This document shows, one piece after another, positions 14,951-23,848 of a stretch of DNA of 64,000 bases. The translations under genes and the position numbers were made by a program. This DNA comes from Halolamina litorea (lineage in GTDB: Archaea; Halobacteriota; Halobacteria; Halobacteriales; Haloferacaceae), in assembly GCF_026616205.1 (NCBI RefSeq), contig NZ_JANHGR010000001.1, forward strand, positions 62,001-126,000, read 5' to 3'. The notes below the pieces were generated by a model that was given only the letters and a program-made list of their open reading frames with translations, had not been told where the DNA came from and searched no databases. Numbering within the stretch: the first letter of the stretch is position 1; each line of letters begins with the position of its first letter.

Positions 14951-16960
14951 CTACGCCCCCTCGCCGCCAAGCCGCTCGTCGGCGCGGTGTTCGGAGATCA
15001 CCCGGTCCATCATGCTCTCGGTCTGCTCGCGCCGTCGGTCCGCCGCCCGGTCCTCCCAGTCGTCGATGGCCTCCTCCACCTCGCTCTCGCGGGCGACGGC
15101 GAGTTCGTCGATCTCCTGGATCGTCACTGGGTCGGCGGGCGCGACCGGGATCTCGTGGTCGAACAGCACCTCGTCGGCGGCGTCCGAGAGGGTGCCGTTC
15201 TTCAGGACGAGCCGTGGTTTCGTCTCCGCCAGCGCCTCCGCGGTCGACGTGCCGGCGCCGCTGGCGTCCCGGAGGTAGACCACGTCGCCGGCGGCGAGGC
15301 CGAACTCCTCGTCGGCGCGCTCGATGGCGTCGCGGGTGAACTGCGGGAGGATCTTGACGGCGACCAGATCGCGGTCGGCCGCCACGTCGCTGAAGTTCGA
15401 GTGGTCGATCTTCCAGAGCGTCTTCAGGCGCGCGAGCTTGTCGTGGAGCGCCTCGTTCTCGTCGATGGCCTCGTCGCGCTCGTGTTCGAGCCGTTTCGCC
15501 CGTCGTTCGAGCCGGTTCACTTCGCGACGCTCTCGGGCCTCCCGGCGCTCGCGCTTGCGGGTGTCGCTGAGCTCCCGCTTGTACTCCAGGATCTCGTGTT
15601 CCTTCTCCTCCAGTTCGGCCTCCAGCTCATCGGCGTGTTCCTTGAGCCGGCCGACCTGCGCTTCGAGGTCGCGGATGCGCCGCTCCTCCTCGCTGAGTTC
15701 GCGCTCCTCGTGTTCCTCCTCGTCCTCGTCCTCGCCGTCGTCGTCGGTCAGCTCCCGGATCACCGCCTCGACGGACTCCTCGCCGGAGACGACGCGGGCG
15801 ATGACCTCCTCGCGGTCGAACTTCGGGGGGACCTTCGCGGCGATCCGTTCGAACTGATCCATGTGGTCGTCGACGGCGTACAGCGCCGCCGCGAGAGCGT
15901 CGCGCTCGTGGTCGTTCTCGTAGGGGTGCTCCCGCGTCCGGTGGAGCTTCTCGTCGACCGGGAGGTCCGACTCGGGGACCCAGCCCGCCGCGTCGAAGCT
16001 GCGGCGGAACTTCTCGACGGTCTCGGGCATCGGCGTCACGTCGGCGGCGACCAACATCGGCCGGCCGCGCTCGATCAGCCACTCGGTGAGTTCGGCGGTG
16101 TCGCCGGTCCGCGAGGAGTAGAGGTCGTGGACGGTGCCGTCGATGCCGACCACGGCGGCGGCCGTCGTCGTCCCCGGGTCGATCCCGACGAGCACGTGGT
16201 CGCGGCGCTTGACCAGCGGCTCGAACTCGATGCCGTCGCGGCGCTCGCGCTCGACCTCGATCCGAACGTCGCCGTTCCGGGTCTTCGAGACCGGGATGTC
16301 CTCGGGCCGGGCCTCGACGGTGAACACCGCGTTCGAGAGGCCGCCGTACTTCTCGGTGGCCTCTCGCTCGTAGTCGAGGTTGGCGTCGTCGAGGTCGGAC
16401 TCCACCTCGCGGGCGGCCTTCCGGACGTTGCCGTGGATGCGGCGGGTGAACCGGTCCTCGCTCCACCCGCCGCCCCCGCCCGTGGAGCGGCCCCGCGAGA
16501 CTTTCACGGTCGTCGTGTCGGAGAACGCGGTGACGCGCTGGCCGACGTTGCCCAGCGCGAGGCGCGCGGCGGCCTCGGCTTCCTTCATCGGCTTCTTGCC
16601 GTAGGGAACGCCGTGACGCTTGGCGACCCGCGAGAGCGGTTCGGGGCGGTTCGCCCCGGTCACCTGCACCAGATCGGTGCCTGCGGGGAGGGTTCCCAGA
16701 AAGCCCACGAGGGCGTTCTTGTCGGCCGCGAGTTCGTACATGTTGTCGACGGCCAGCCGGGTGGGCTCCTCCTCCTCGATGAGTCGGCGGAGCTTCCGGC
16801 GCGAGACGGCGTCGCGTTCGATGGCGCCCTCGCCGTCCTCGCCCTCGTCGGGGCGCAGGATCACGAGCGCGTACGTCGGCGAGTCCCCGCGGATGTCGCC
16901 GCTCTGGATGTCGACGCCGAACACCGGCCCGTCGGTGGGGCTCGGGGCGTGCACGCGCAT
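14951..16960 (-). CDS. DUF460 protein (RNase H-like domain plus coiled coil)
   Basis: The product has 669 residues. The first part (about 12-180) contains FGVDIQSGDIRG and a strand with VDNMYELAADKNAL; the second (about 250-360) contains VLVGIDPGTTTAAAVVGIDG, HDLYSSRTGD and a terminal HERDALAAALYA, which together look like a RuvC/RNase H-like fold with acidic residues in place. An acidic stretch and a charged coiled coil (about 400-520) follow. This matches the archaeal DUF460 (COG2433) family, whose role is unknown; a nucleic-acid-linked function is suggested by the fold. TATA-like ATATTTAG lies just upstream of ATG 16960. Confidence 0.82.
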   Translation of the reverse strand: MRVHAPSPTDGPVFGVDIQSGDIRGDSPTYALVILRPDEGEDGEGAIERDAVSRRKLRRLIEEEEPTRLAVDNMYELAADKNALVGFLGTLPAGTDLVQVTGANRPEPLSRVAKRHGVPYGKKPMKEAEAAARLALGNVGQRVTAFSDTTTVKVSRGRSTGGGGGWSEDRFTRRIHGNVRKAAREVESDLDDANLDYEREATEKYGGLSNAVFTVEARPEDIPVSKTRNGDVRIEVERERRDGIEFEPLVKRRDHVLVGIDPGTTTAAAVVGIDGTVHDLYSSRTGDTAELTEWLIERGRPMLVAADVTPMPETVEKFRRSFDAAGWVPESDLPVDEKLHRTREHPYENDHERDALAAALYAVDDHMDQFERIAAKVPPKFDREEVIARVVSGEESVEAVIRELTDDDGEDEDEEEHEERELSEEERRIRDLEAQVGRLKEHADELEAELEEKEHEILEYKRELSDTRKRERREARERREVNRLERRAKRLEHERDEAIDENEALHDKLARLKTLWKIDHSNFSDVAADRDLVAVKILPQFTRDAIERADEEFGLAAGDVVYLRDASGAGTSTAEALAETKPRLVLKNGTLSDAADEVLFDHEIPVAPADPVTIQEIDELAVARESEVEEAIDDWEDRAADRRREQTESMMDRVISEHRADERLGGEGA

Positions 16961-17076
16961 CGATTGGCGCTTGTGAGCTAAATATCCGACGCCGGTTGCG
17001 GGTTCGCGTGGTGTCTATCTGGAGGAACACGACCTCCGAGACGGCGTCGGTCGTGCCCTTAGATCGTGCTAAACGG

Positions 17077-18216
17077 CTACTGATCGGCGGCTTTCTGTGC
17101 AGTTCCGTCGGCCGAGCCGTCGGCCAACTGAATCTCCTCGTGGGGCCCCACGGTGCCCTCCCAGCGGGTGAACGTCAGCCGGTCGTCGACCAGCGCCTCC
17201 ATCCGCGCGGTCGCGTGCTCGGCAGTCGTGAGGTGCTCGGCGACGGCGTCGTCGGTGCACTCCTCGGTGGCCAGTGCGATAGCCCCGCTGACGACGTTCA
17301 GCGGGCTCTGGAGGTCGTGGGAGACGACGCCCGCCACCTCCTCCAACCGGTCGCGCTCGCGTTCGAGGGCGCGCTCGCGCTCGACCCGGTCCAGCGCCGT
17401 CGCGGCGTGGCCGGCGAGAGTCTCCGCGAACTGCACGTCCTGCGGGTCGAACGGCTCGTCGCCGGTCTTCCCGAAGCTGACGACGCCGTGGTCGCCGAGC
17501 GGGACGTACATCGTTCGACCGAACGGGGCAGCGTCGTAGGGATCCTTAGCGTCCGCCTCGGGCACGTCGTAGGTGATGGTCTCCCCGGCTCGGAACGCCT
17601 GCCCGTGGTGGGTGCCTTCGATCGGAAACGGCGGGCGGTCGTCGATGGCGTCGTCGCTCTGCCCGCCGACGGAAGCCGCTACGAGCGCCTCCCGGTCCGG
17701 ATCGTAAAAGCGCACTCCGGTCCCGGGGAAGCCGAGCACCTCTTCGGCAGTCTCCACGGTCGCGTCGGCGACGGAATCGCGGTCCCCGGCGCGCATCAGC
17801 GCCTCCGTGGCCCCGTGAAGGGCAGTGAGGGTCTGCTCCGTGCGGGCGGCCTGTGTCGCGTCGTGAACGGCTTCGCGGACGCCGTCGACGGCGCCGGTCC
17901 CCTTCCGGACGAACGCCGTCGCCTCGGCGGTGGCCTCTGGGGGGATATCGCCGGAGTTCGAACCCGAGACGAGAACGAACGGTACGTTGACGCCGGCCGC
18001 CCGGAGGCCCTCGTGGAACTCCCGCCCGGTGAGGCCGGGCATCTGGAAATCACTGATCACGCAGTCCACCGCGCTCCGGTTCGATGCCGCCCACGTGAGC
18101 GCCGCTTCCGGATCACCGAACGACTCGATCGCGAGGTCCTCGCGCAGCGCGGCGGCGAGGAGACTCCGGTAGGCGTCGTTGTCGTCGACCAGTAGCACCT
18201 GAACGGTCCCGAGCAT
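17077..18216 (-). CDS. REC-GAF-HisKA protein lacking an ATPase domain
   Basis: The product has 379 residues. Residues 1-120 are a response-regulator receiver domain (VLLVDDND, acceptor Asp in CVISDFQMPG, SGSNSGD, FVRKG). Residues about 140-285 are a GAF domain. Residues about 288-350 are a HisKA dimerisation helix pair with the phospho-His box VVSHDLQSPLNVVSG (H300). Only about 30 residues follow, ending GTAQKAADQ, so the HATPase_c domain expected next is missing, and the 116 bases to the following gene cannot hold it. It could accept phosphate from, or dimerise with, another kinase, or be a deletion remnant. Neighbouring DUF460 and rnz genes give no functional clue. Confidence 0.82.
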   Translation of the reverse strand: MLGTVQVLLVDDNDAYRSLLAAALREDLAIESFGDPEAALTWAASNRSAVDCVISDFQMPGLTGREFHEGLRAAGVNVPFVLVSGSNSGDIPPEATAEATAFVRKGTGAVDGVREAVHDATQAARTEQTLTALHGATEALMRAGDRDSVADATVETAEEVLGFPGTGVRFYDPDREALVAASVGGQSDDAIDDRPPFPIEGTHHGQAFRAGETITYDVPEADAKDPYDAAPFGRTMYVPLGDHGVVSFGKTGDEPFDPQDVQFAETLAGHAATALDRVERERALERERDRLEEVAGVVSHDLQSPLNVVSGAIALATEECTDDAVAEHLTTAEHATARMEALVDDRLTFTRWEGTVGPHEEIQLADGSADGTAQKAADQ

Positions 18217-18290
18217 ACGCGAAGCCACCGGGTGACCGCGTAAGAAATCTCGTAATAGTGATATATAGCGCTCGCGTGGGAGGCCGTGAC

Positions 18291-19223
18291 TTACGCGGCG
18301 TCCGGGAACGGTATCTCCACCGTCTGGCCGTCCTCGGCGACGAAACACTCGCCGTCGAACGCGGCCGCCGCCTCGCGCTGGTGGCCCCGAGCGTCGCCGG
18401 GGTAGCGCGAGGAGATGTGGGTCAGCGCGAGTCGCTTGGCGCCGGCGCGCTCGGCGATCTCGCCGGCCTCGCGGGCCGTCGAGTGCCCGGTCGAGCGGGC
18501 GCGGCCGGCCATGTCGTTCTCGAAGGTGGCGTCGTGGATCAGCAGGTCCGGTTCCTCGGCGGCGTCGACGGTCGCGTCGACGGGCCGGGTGTCGCCGGTG
18601 TAGACCAGCGAGCGGCCGGGGCGGGGCGGGCCGACGACCCGTTCGGGGTCGATCACGCGGCCGTCCTCCAGTTCGACCGTCTCGCCGGCGTGGAGCTTCC
18701 CGTAGGCCGGTCCGGGCGGGATGCCCAGTTCCTCCTCGGCCTTCTCACGCATGAAGCGGCCCTTGCGGTCCTCCTCGATCAGCGCGTAGCCCTGCGAGGT
18801 GGTGCGGTGTTCGGTCTCGAAGGCGCGGATCTCGAACTCGTCGCCGTCGATGGCGACGCTGCCGGGCGAGACCTCGTTGATCCGGACCGGGAACGCCGTG
18901 TCGTGGCCGCCGGCGCCGATCAGGTCCCGGATCGTCCGCCGGGAGCCGGGCGGGCAGTGGATCGCCAGCGAGTCGGTGCGGTCCTGGAAGTCCCACGTCT
19001 GGAGCAGGCCCGGGAGCCCGAGGACGTGGTCACCGTGGAGGTGCGTGAGGAAGACGTGGCGCACGTCGAAGCCGGTGTTGAACCGCATCATCTGGCGCTG
19101 GGTGCCCTCGCCGCAGTCGAAGAGGAACCGCTCGCCCTCGCGGTGGACCATCACGGCGCTGGGCGCCCGACGGGTCGTCGGGACGGCGCCGCCGGTACCG
19201 AGGAACGTCGTCCGGAGAGTCAT
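18291..19223 (-). CDS. rnz: Ribonuclease Z (tRNA 3' processing endonuclease)
   Basis: The 310-residue product is a metallo-beta-lactamase fold enzyme with the zinc motif THLHGDH (H61, H63, D65, H66), N-terminal LGTGGAVPT, and later HDATFEND and LTHISSRY motifs, all standard for RNase Z. It removes the 3' trailer from tRNA precursors. Length and motif order are normal for the short form. ATG 19223 is preceded by a TATA-like CCGTAAAC about 23-31 bases upstream on this strand. Confidence 0.96.
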   Translation of the reverse strand: MTLRTTFLGTGGAVPTTRRAPSAVMVHREGERFLFDCGEGTQRQMMRFNTGFDVRHVFLTHLHGDHVLGLPGLLQTWDFQDRTDSLAIHCPPGSRRTIRDLIGAGGHDTAFPVRINEVSPGSVAIDGDEFEIRAFETEHRTTSQGYALIEEDRKGRFMREKAEEELGIPPGPAYGKLHAGETVELEDGRVIDPERVVGPPRPGRSLVYTGDTRPVDATVDAAEEPDLLIHDATFENDMAGRARSTGHSTAREAGEIAERAGAKRLALTHISSRYPGDARGHQREAAAAFDGECFVAEDGQTVEIPFPDAA

Positions 19224-19245
19224 GGCCGCAACTGCTCGCGGCGGG

Positions 19246-19254
19246 GGTTTACGG
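19246..19254 (-). promoter_or_regulatory. TATA-like element for rnz
   Basis: CCGTAAACC on the minus strand at the expected distance from ATG 19223. Confidence 0.4.
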
Positions 19255-19328
19255 CTGTCGACTCCGCGGCTGGGGGAGTCGAGCGGCCGACCGAGCGCCT
19301 CGTTTCAACGCACATTTGTTTCTTGTGC

Positions 19329-19339
19329 CTAATTTACCC
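19329..19339 (+). promoter_or_regulatory. TATA-like element for the DUF4382 lipoprotein gene
   Basis: CTAATTTACCC in an AT-richer stretch, 41-51 bases before ATG 19380; this predicts a short leader of about 15-20 bases. Confidence 0.45.
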
Positions 19340-19379
19340 ATGAACGTTATCCGTCTCCCCCGAGAACGTCGAGGAACGC

Positions 19380-20891
19380 ATGGAACGAAAGGCGATAGTC
19401 ACGGCGCTCGTGGTCGCGATGGTCGCGATCGCCGGCTGTGGGGGATCGGTGTCGCCGGGCGGCGACGACGCCGGCGAGGGGACGGTGAACATGTACATCA
19501 GCGATCAGCCGAGCGCGATCGACGACTTCGAGCACCTCAACGTGACGGTGACCTCGATCGCGGCCCACCGCGTCGACGACAACGGCACGGAGGGCAACGA
19601 GTCCGGCTGGGTCGAACAGGACATCGACAACGTCACCGTCGACCTGACGGAGCTACAGGGGGCAAACGCCAGCGAACTCGGCGCCATCCCGGCACCGAAC
19701 GGCACCTACGACAAGACGTTCATCCACGTCGACGACGACATCGAGGGCGTCCTCACCGACGGCTCGACGACGGACGTGATGCTGCCGAGCAGCAAGCTCC
19801 ACATCAACGAGAACTTCACCGTCGGTAACGGCGAGGAGATCGACTTCGTCTTCGACATCACCGTCGTCAAGCGCGGGAACTCGGGCAGCTACAACATCCA
19901 GCCGGTCGCCGGCGAGTCCGGGACGGACCAGGAGATCGAGGAGCGACCCGAAGCGCGAGTCGACAACGACGAGGAGGAGTCCGCCGAGAACGGCACGTCG
20001 ACGCCGACCGAGGCGCCGACGACCGACTCCGGGAACACGACCGACTCCGAGAACGCCGGTAGCCTGAACTTCTACGTCAGCGACCAGCAGAACGCGATCG
20101 ACGACTTCCGGCACCTCAACGTCACCATCGAGCGCGTCGGCGTCCACCGCGCGAACGCCAGCGAGAACGAGAGCGCGTGGGTCGAACAGGACGTCGACAA
20201 CGCCACCGTCGATCTGACGGAACTGCAGGGCGCCAACGCGACCAGCCTCGGGACGATGTTCGTCCCCAACGGCAGCTACGACAAGACGTTCGTCTACGTC
20301 AACGAGGTCAACGGCACCCTCACCAACGGCGAGAGCACGGACGTGAAGCTGCCCAGCAGCAAGCTCCAACTCAACAGCGAGTTCACCGTCGGCAACGGCG
20401 AGGAGATCGACTACGTCTTCGACATCACCGTCGTCAAGCGCGGGAACTCGGGCAGCTACAACATCCAGCCAGTCGCCAGCGAGTCCGGCACGGGCGATCA
20501 GGTCGAGATCGAGGAGAAGGACGAGGAGACCGAGGACGAAGAGGAGGAGACTGAAACGGAGACCGAAACTGAGGCACCGGAGAACGAGACCGAGGCCGCC
20601 GCGGCACTCGACCTCTCGCTCGACGGCAACGCGACGGCCGGCGAGAACGTCACCGTCACGGTTACCCAGAACGGCAGCGCCGCCGCCAACGCGACGGTCA
20701 GCCTCGACGGCGAGGTCGTCGGCGAGACCGGCGAGAACGGAACCGTCGTGGTCGCCGTTCCGGCCGACGCCGAGGAACTCGAACTGGAAGCGGAACTCGA
20801 CGGCGCGGAGGGTGAGGCAGCCTTCCCCGTCGAGGGCAACGCGAGCACCGACACCGAGGCGTTCGTCGCCCCGGCCTTGGCGGCGCTCTAA
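19380..20891 (+). CDS. Lipoprotein with two tandem DUF4382 domains
   Basis: The 503-residue product starts with a signal and lipobox (VVAMVAIAGC). Two DUF4382-type domains follow, about residues 36-180 and 230-370, each with the order YISDQ/YVSDQ, AIDDF, HLNVT, WVEQD, VDLTELQGAN, DKTF, LPSSKL, NGEEIDFVFDITVV and SGSYNIQPVA. The repeats are so alike that a recent duplication is likely. An acidic/Thr-rich segment leads to an Ig-like domain (about 405-485). More than 20 N-X-S/T sites suggest heavy N-glycosylation at the cell surface. Function unknown. The C-terminus APALAAL is hydrophobic but shorter than an anchor. Confidence 0.85.
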   Translation: MERKAIVTALVVAMVAIAGCGGSVSPGGDDAGEGTVNMYISDQPSAIDDFEHLNVTVTSIAAHRVDDNGTEGNESGWVEQDIDNVTVDLTELQGANASELGAIPAPNGTYDKTFIHVDDDIEGVLTDGSTTDVMLPSSKLHINENFTVGNGEEIDFVFDITVVKRGNSGSYNIQPVAGESGTDQEIEERPEARVDNDEEESAENGTSTPTEAPTTDSGNTTDSENAGSLNFYVSDQQNAIDDFRHLNVTIERVGVHRANASENESAWVEQDVDNATVDLTELQGANATSLGTMFVPNGSYDKTFVYVNEVNGTLTNGESTDVKLPSSKLQLNSEFTVGNGEEIDYVFDITVVKRGNSGSYNIQPVASESGTGDQVEIEEKDEETEDEEEETETETETEAPENETEAAAALDLSLDGNATAGENVTVTVTQNGSAAANATVSLDGEVVGETGENGTVVVAVPADAEELELEAELDGAEGEAAFPVEGNASTDTEAFVAPALAAL

Positions 20892-20971
20892 GCCGGCCGC
20901 GACCCGATTTTCGAACCGGCCGGAACGCCCGACCGCGACCTTCTTACCACCCGCGCGGCTACGTTCCGGTA

Positions 20972-21994
20972 ATGGACGAACCGCTCTGGACCGAGCGCTA
21001 CGCCCCCGATATCGGGGACCTCCCGCAGGCAGAAACTCGGGAGCGCCTGCGCCGGGCCGTCGACGAGCCGATGAACCTCGTCGTACAGGGCCCCCCGGGG
21101 GCGGGCAAGACCGCCGCCGTGCGGGCGCTCGCCCGCGAGGCCCACGAGGACGACGAGAACGACCTCGTGGAGATCAACGTCGCGGACTTCTTCGACCGCA
21201 CGAAAAAGGAGATCCGGGAGGATCCCCGGTTCGCGCAGTTCCTGGAGGGCCGCAGCCGGATGGCCAAGCGGGACATGATCAACCGCGTGCTCAAGGAGTC
21301 CGCGAGCTACGCGCCCGTCTCGGGGGAGTTCAAAACGATCCTGCTGGACAACGCCGAAGCGATCCGTGAGGACTTCCAGCAGGCGCTGCGCCGGGTGATG
21401 GAGCAACACCACCGCACCACGCAGTTCGTGATCGCCACGCGCCAGCCCTCGAAGCTGATCGCGCCGATCCGCTCGCGCTGTTTCCCCGTCCCCGTTCGGG
21501 CGCCGACGGCCGACGAGATCGAGGGCGTGTTGGCCGATATCCTCGACGCCGAAGCCGTCGAGTACGACGACGACGGGCTGGAGTTCCTCGCGGGCTACGC
21601 CGACGGCGACCTCCGGACGGCCGTGTTGAGCGCCCAGACGACCGCCGCCCAACACGACGAGGTGACGATGACGGCGGCCTACGAGGTGCTCGACGGCGTC
21701 GGCCACGACGACGAACTCTCGGGGGCGCTCACCGCTGCCACCGAGGGCGACTTCTCGACGGCCCGCTCGACCGTCGACGACCTGCTCGACGAGGGGTACG
21801 ACGGCGAGGAACTGCTTCAAGAGCTCCTGCGGGTCGCTCGCAGCGACTACTCCGGCGAGAAGCTCGCCCGGCTCCACCAGCTCGCCGGCGAGGCCGACCT
21901 CGATCTGACCGAGGGCTCCGACGACAAGATCCACCTCACCCACCTGCTGAGCGCGTGGGCTGCGGGCCACGAGTCGCTCCGGGGTGAGGCCTGA
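20972..21994 (+). CDS. rfcC: Replication factor C small-subunit paralogue (RfcC type)
   Basis: The 340-residue AAA+ protein has Walker A GPPGAGKT (40-47), an RFC box-like SRC (168-170, IRSRCFPV) and a C-terminal clamp-loader collar domain. The Walker B segment reads LLDNAEAI (D126, N127, A128, E129) where RFC has LDEAD, so the catalytic Glu is replaced by Asn. It is therefore likely a paralogue that binds but hydrolyses ATP poorly, or that depends on partner subunits. Haloarchaea typically have a third RFC gene (rfcC) in addition to rfcA and rfcB; this matches. The next gene starts immediately after its stop. Confidence 0.88.
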   Translation: MDEPLWTERYAPDIGDLPQAETRERLRRAVDEPMNLVVQGPPGAGKTAAVRALAREAHEDDENDLVEINVADFFDRTKKEIREDPRFAQFLEGRSRMAKRDMINRVLKESASYAPVSGEFKTILLDNAEAIREDFQQALRRVMEQHHRTTQFVIATRQPSKLIAPIRSRCFPVPVRAPTADEIEGVLADILDAEAVEYDDDGLEFLAGYADGDLRTAVLSAQTTAAQHDEVTMTAAYEVLDGVGHDDELSGALTAATEGDFSTARSTVDDLLDEGYDGEELLQELLRVARSDYSGEKLARLHQLAGEADLDLTEGSDDKIHLTHLLSAWAAGHESLRGEA

Positions 21995-22597
21995 ATGGTC
22001 CGCGGTATCTCCCCCGGAGCGATCCGATACGGCGTCCCGCCGCTGCTCGCGGGCTTCCTGCTCACCCCCGTCTCGGGCCCGGTCGGCCTCGGCCTCGTGG
22101 CGCTGGGGATGGCCGCGGTTCTGTTCCACCGCGACCCCGAGCGCGAGCCGCCCGAATCGGGCTTCGTCACCCCAGCTGACGGCAGCGTCTCGGTGATCCG
22201 CGAGGAGGAGGGCCGCATCCGCGTCGGCGTGTTCATGAACGTCACCGACGTGCACGTCAACCGTGCGCCCACGGGGGGCACCGTCGAGTCGGTCACCCAC
22301 CGCCCCGGCGCGAACAAGCCGGCGTTCTCGAAGGACTCCGACCGGAACGAGCGCGTGGACATCGATTGCGGCGACTACGAGGTGTCGCTGATCGCGGGCT
22401 GGTTCGCCCGGCGCATCCACCCCTACGTCGAGGCAGGCGACGACCTCGCTCGCGGGGACAGGATCGGCCACATCAGCTTCGGCAGCCGCGCCGACGTGCT
22501 CCTGCCCGAGCGCGTCGAGTACGCCGACATCCGGGTCCGTGAGGGCGAGGACGTGACCGCCGGCGAGACCGTCGTCGCCGCCGACCCCGCGGAGTAG
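21995..22597 (+). CDS. asd: Archaetidylserine (phosphatidylserine) decarboxylase
   Basis: The 200-residue product is a short PSD-family proenzyme. The self-cleavage site that makes the pyruvoyl group is in HISFGSRADVLLP, with G163-S164. VTPADGSV and MNVTDVHVNRAPTGG are also typical. A hydrophobic N-terminal helix (about 12-44) anchors it in the membrane. It would convert archaetidylserine to archaetidylethanolamine. The ATG begins directly after the rfcC stop (no gap), suggesting one transcript. Lipid assignment follows from the archaeal origin. Confidence 0.9.
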   Translation: MVRGISPGAIRYGVPPLLAGFLLTPVSGPVGLGLVALGMAAVLFHRDPEREPPESGFVTPADGSVSVIREEEGRIRVGVFMNVTDVHVNRAPTGGTVESVTHRPGANKPAFSKDSDRNERVDIDCGDYEVSLIAGWFARRIHPYVEAGDDLARGDRIGHISFGSRADVLLPERVEYADIRVREGEDVTAGETVVAADPAE

Positions 22598-22608
22598 CCG
22601 TTACCGAC

Positions 22609-23667
22609 TCAGCGCGACTTTTCCAGCACGTGCACGTAGCGTGTGAGCGACCGGTGGACCGGCCGTTCGAAGCGGTCGGTGAGGTGCCAGTCGGTCGGCG
22701 CGATGGCCGACTCCCAGCCCCGGTCGGCCATCAGCACACAGACCGCGTCGTCGCCGCTGACGCGAGCGACTTCCTCCAAGGCACCTTCGACTAAGTCCTC
22801 CAGTCGATGGGTGGCGATCTTCGACTGCCGGCCGTAGGGGGCGTCGAAGACGACGCCGTCGACGGCACCGTCGCGGAGCGGCAGCCGGGTCGCGTCGGCG
22901 CGGGCGACGGCTGTATCGACCCCCGCCACGAGCGCGTCGAGGTTTTCCTTGGTTCCGCGGACCATCTTCCACTGCGCGTCGGTGCCCACGAGGTCGGCGC
23001 CGAGCAGGCCCGCCTCGATCAGCGTGCCGCCGGTGCCACACATCGGGTCGAGGATTCGCCGGCCGGGCGCCGCGCCGGCGATGTTGACCAGCGCGCGGGC
23101 GTCCATCGGCGCCATGCTGCCGGGTTGGAAGAACGGTCGATCGGTGGGCCGGCGCTCGGTGAAGCTCCGGTCGGATTCGGTGTCCAGCCAGCCGAGGACG
23201 CAGACGCCGTCGCTCGCGGGGATCCGCCCGGGGGCGTCGGCGCCCTCCGAGCCGTCCGGGTCGGCCAGTCCGTCGGCCGAGGAGAACAGCGCCCGGAGTT
23301 CGTGGTCGGGGTCGTCCAGATCGACCTCGTAGCCGGCGTCGACGAGCACGCCGCCAAGCCGGCGCTCGGCCTCGGTCGTGCTCACGCCCGTCAGCCCGCG
23401 AACGTCGCGGGCCCGGACGGCGACAGTCCCCTCGCGGTCGAACGGGCCGGCGGCTTCGAGGGCGATCTCGGCGGCGTCGACGCCCGCCTCGGTCCGGGCG
23501 AGCAGTTCGTCGGCGGCGTGGGTGTACGCCAGCCCACGGACGCGCTCGCGGTCGACGTGGCCCGCGAGTGCGAGCCCCGGCGCGAGGACGTCGACGCCCG
23601 CCGCCGCGGCCTCGGCCTCCCGAGCCGCGAAGGCGTCGTCTTCGCCGGCCAGTTCGAGACAGTACAC
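22609..23667 (-). CDS. tRNA (guanine-N2) G10 dimethyltransferase, Trm-G10 type
   Basis: The 352-residue product has an N-terminal THUMP-like part (to about 150) and a C-terminal methyltransferase with LDPMCGTGGTLIEAGLLG and the catalytic motif FDAPYGRQSK. In characterised Trm-G10 enzymes this motif is DPPYG; here the first Pro is Ala. The enzyme modifies G10 of tRNA. The start is GTG 23667. It is convergent with asd. Confidence 0.88.
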   Translation of the reverse strand: MYCLELAGEDDAFAAREAEAAAAGVDVLAPGLALAGHVDRERVRGLAYTHAADELLARTEAGVDAAEIALEAAGPFDREGTVAVRARDVRGLTGVSTTEAERRLGGVLVDAGYEVDLDDPDHELRALFSSADGLADPDGSEGADAPGRIPASDGVCVLGWLDTESDRSFTERRPTDRPFFQPGSMAPMDARALVNIAGAAPGRRILDPMCGTGGTLIEAGLLGADLVGTDAQWKMVRGTKENLDALVAGVDTAVARADATRLPLRDGAVDGVVFDAPYGRQSKIATHRLEDLVEGALEEVARVSGDDAVCVLMADRGWESAIAPTDWHLTDRFERPVHRSLTRYVHVLEKSR

Positions 23668-23817
23668 GCCCGAGGGTGCGCGGGGTGTCGGAAAGAGGCT
23701 GGCGTTCCGTCTCGGGCCGCCCCAGCGGCACCCTCGTCGGCCACCCTATCGGCGCCGTTCGGGTGCCCCGTCGACGCCGCTCCGGCCATCGGTTCGCGCC
23801 TGCCGGACCCACCAACC

Positions 23818-23825
23818 TATTTAAA
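23818..23825 (+). promoter_or_regulatory. TATA box of the tbp gene
   Basis: TATTTAAA with a purine/pyrimidine BRE-like stretch before it lies 24-31 bases before ATG 23849, an ideal leaderless promoter. The gene for TBP carries a strong TATA, consistent with possible self-control. Confidence 0.7.
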
Positions 23826-23848
23826 CCTCACAGTCAACCCTTAAGTCG

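Noticed and set aside
14987-16981. Long open frame of about 660 codons on the plus strand, antisense to the DUF460 gene
   Set aside because: It is a mirror of the real gene's codon pattern (high GC third positions), rich in Asp-Gly-Val repeats, with no domain.
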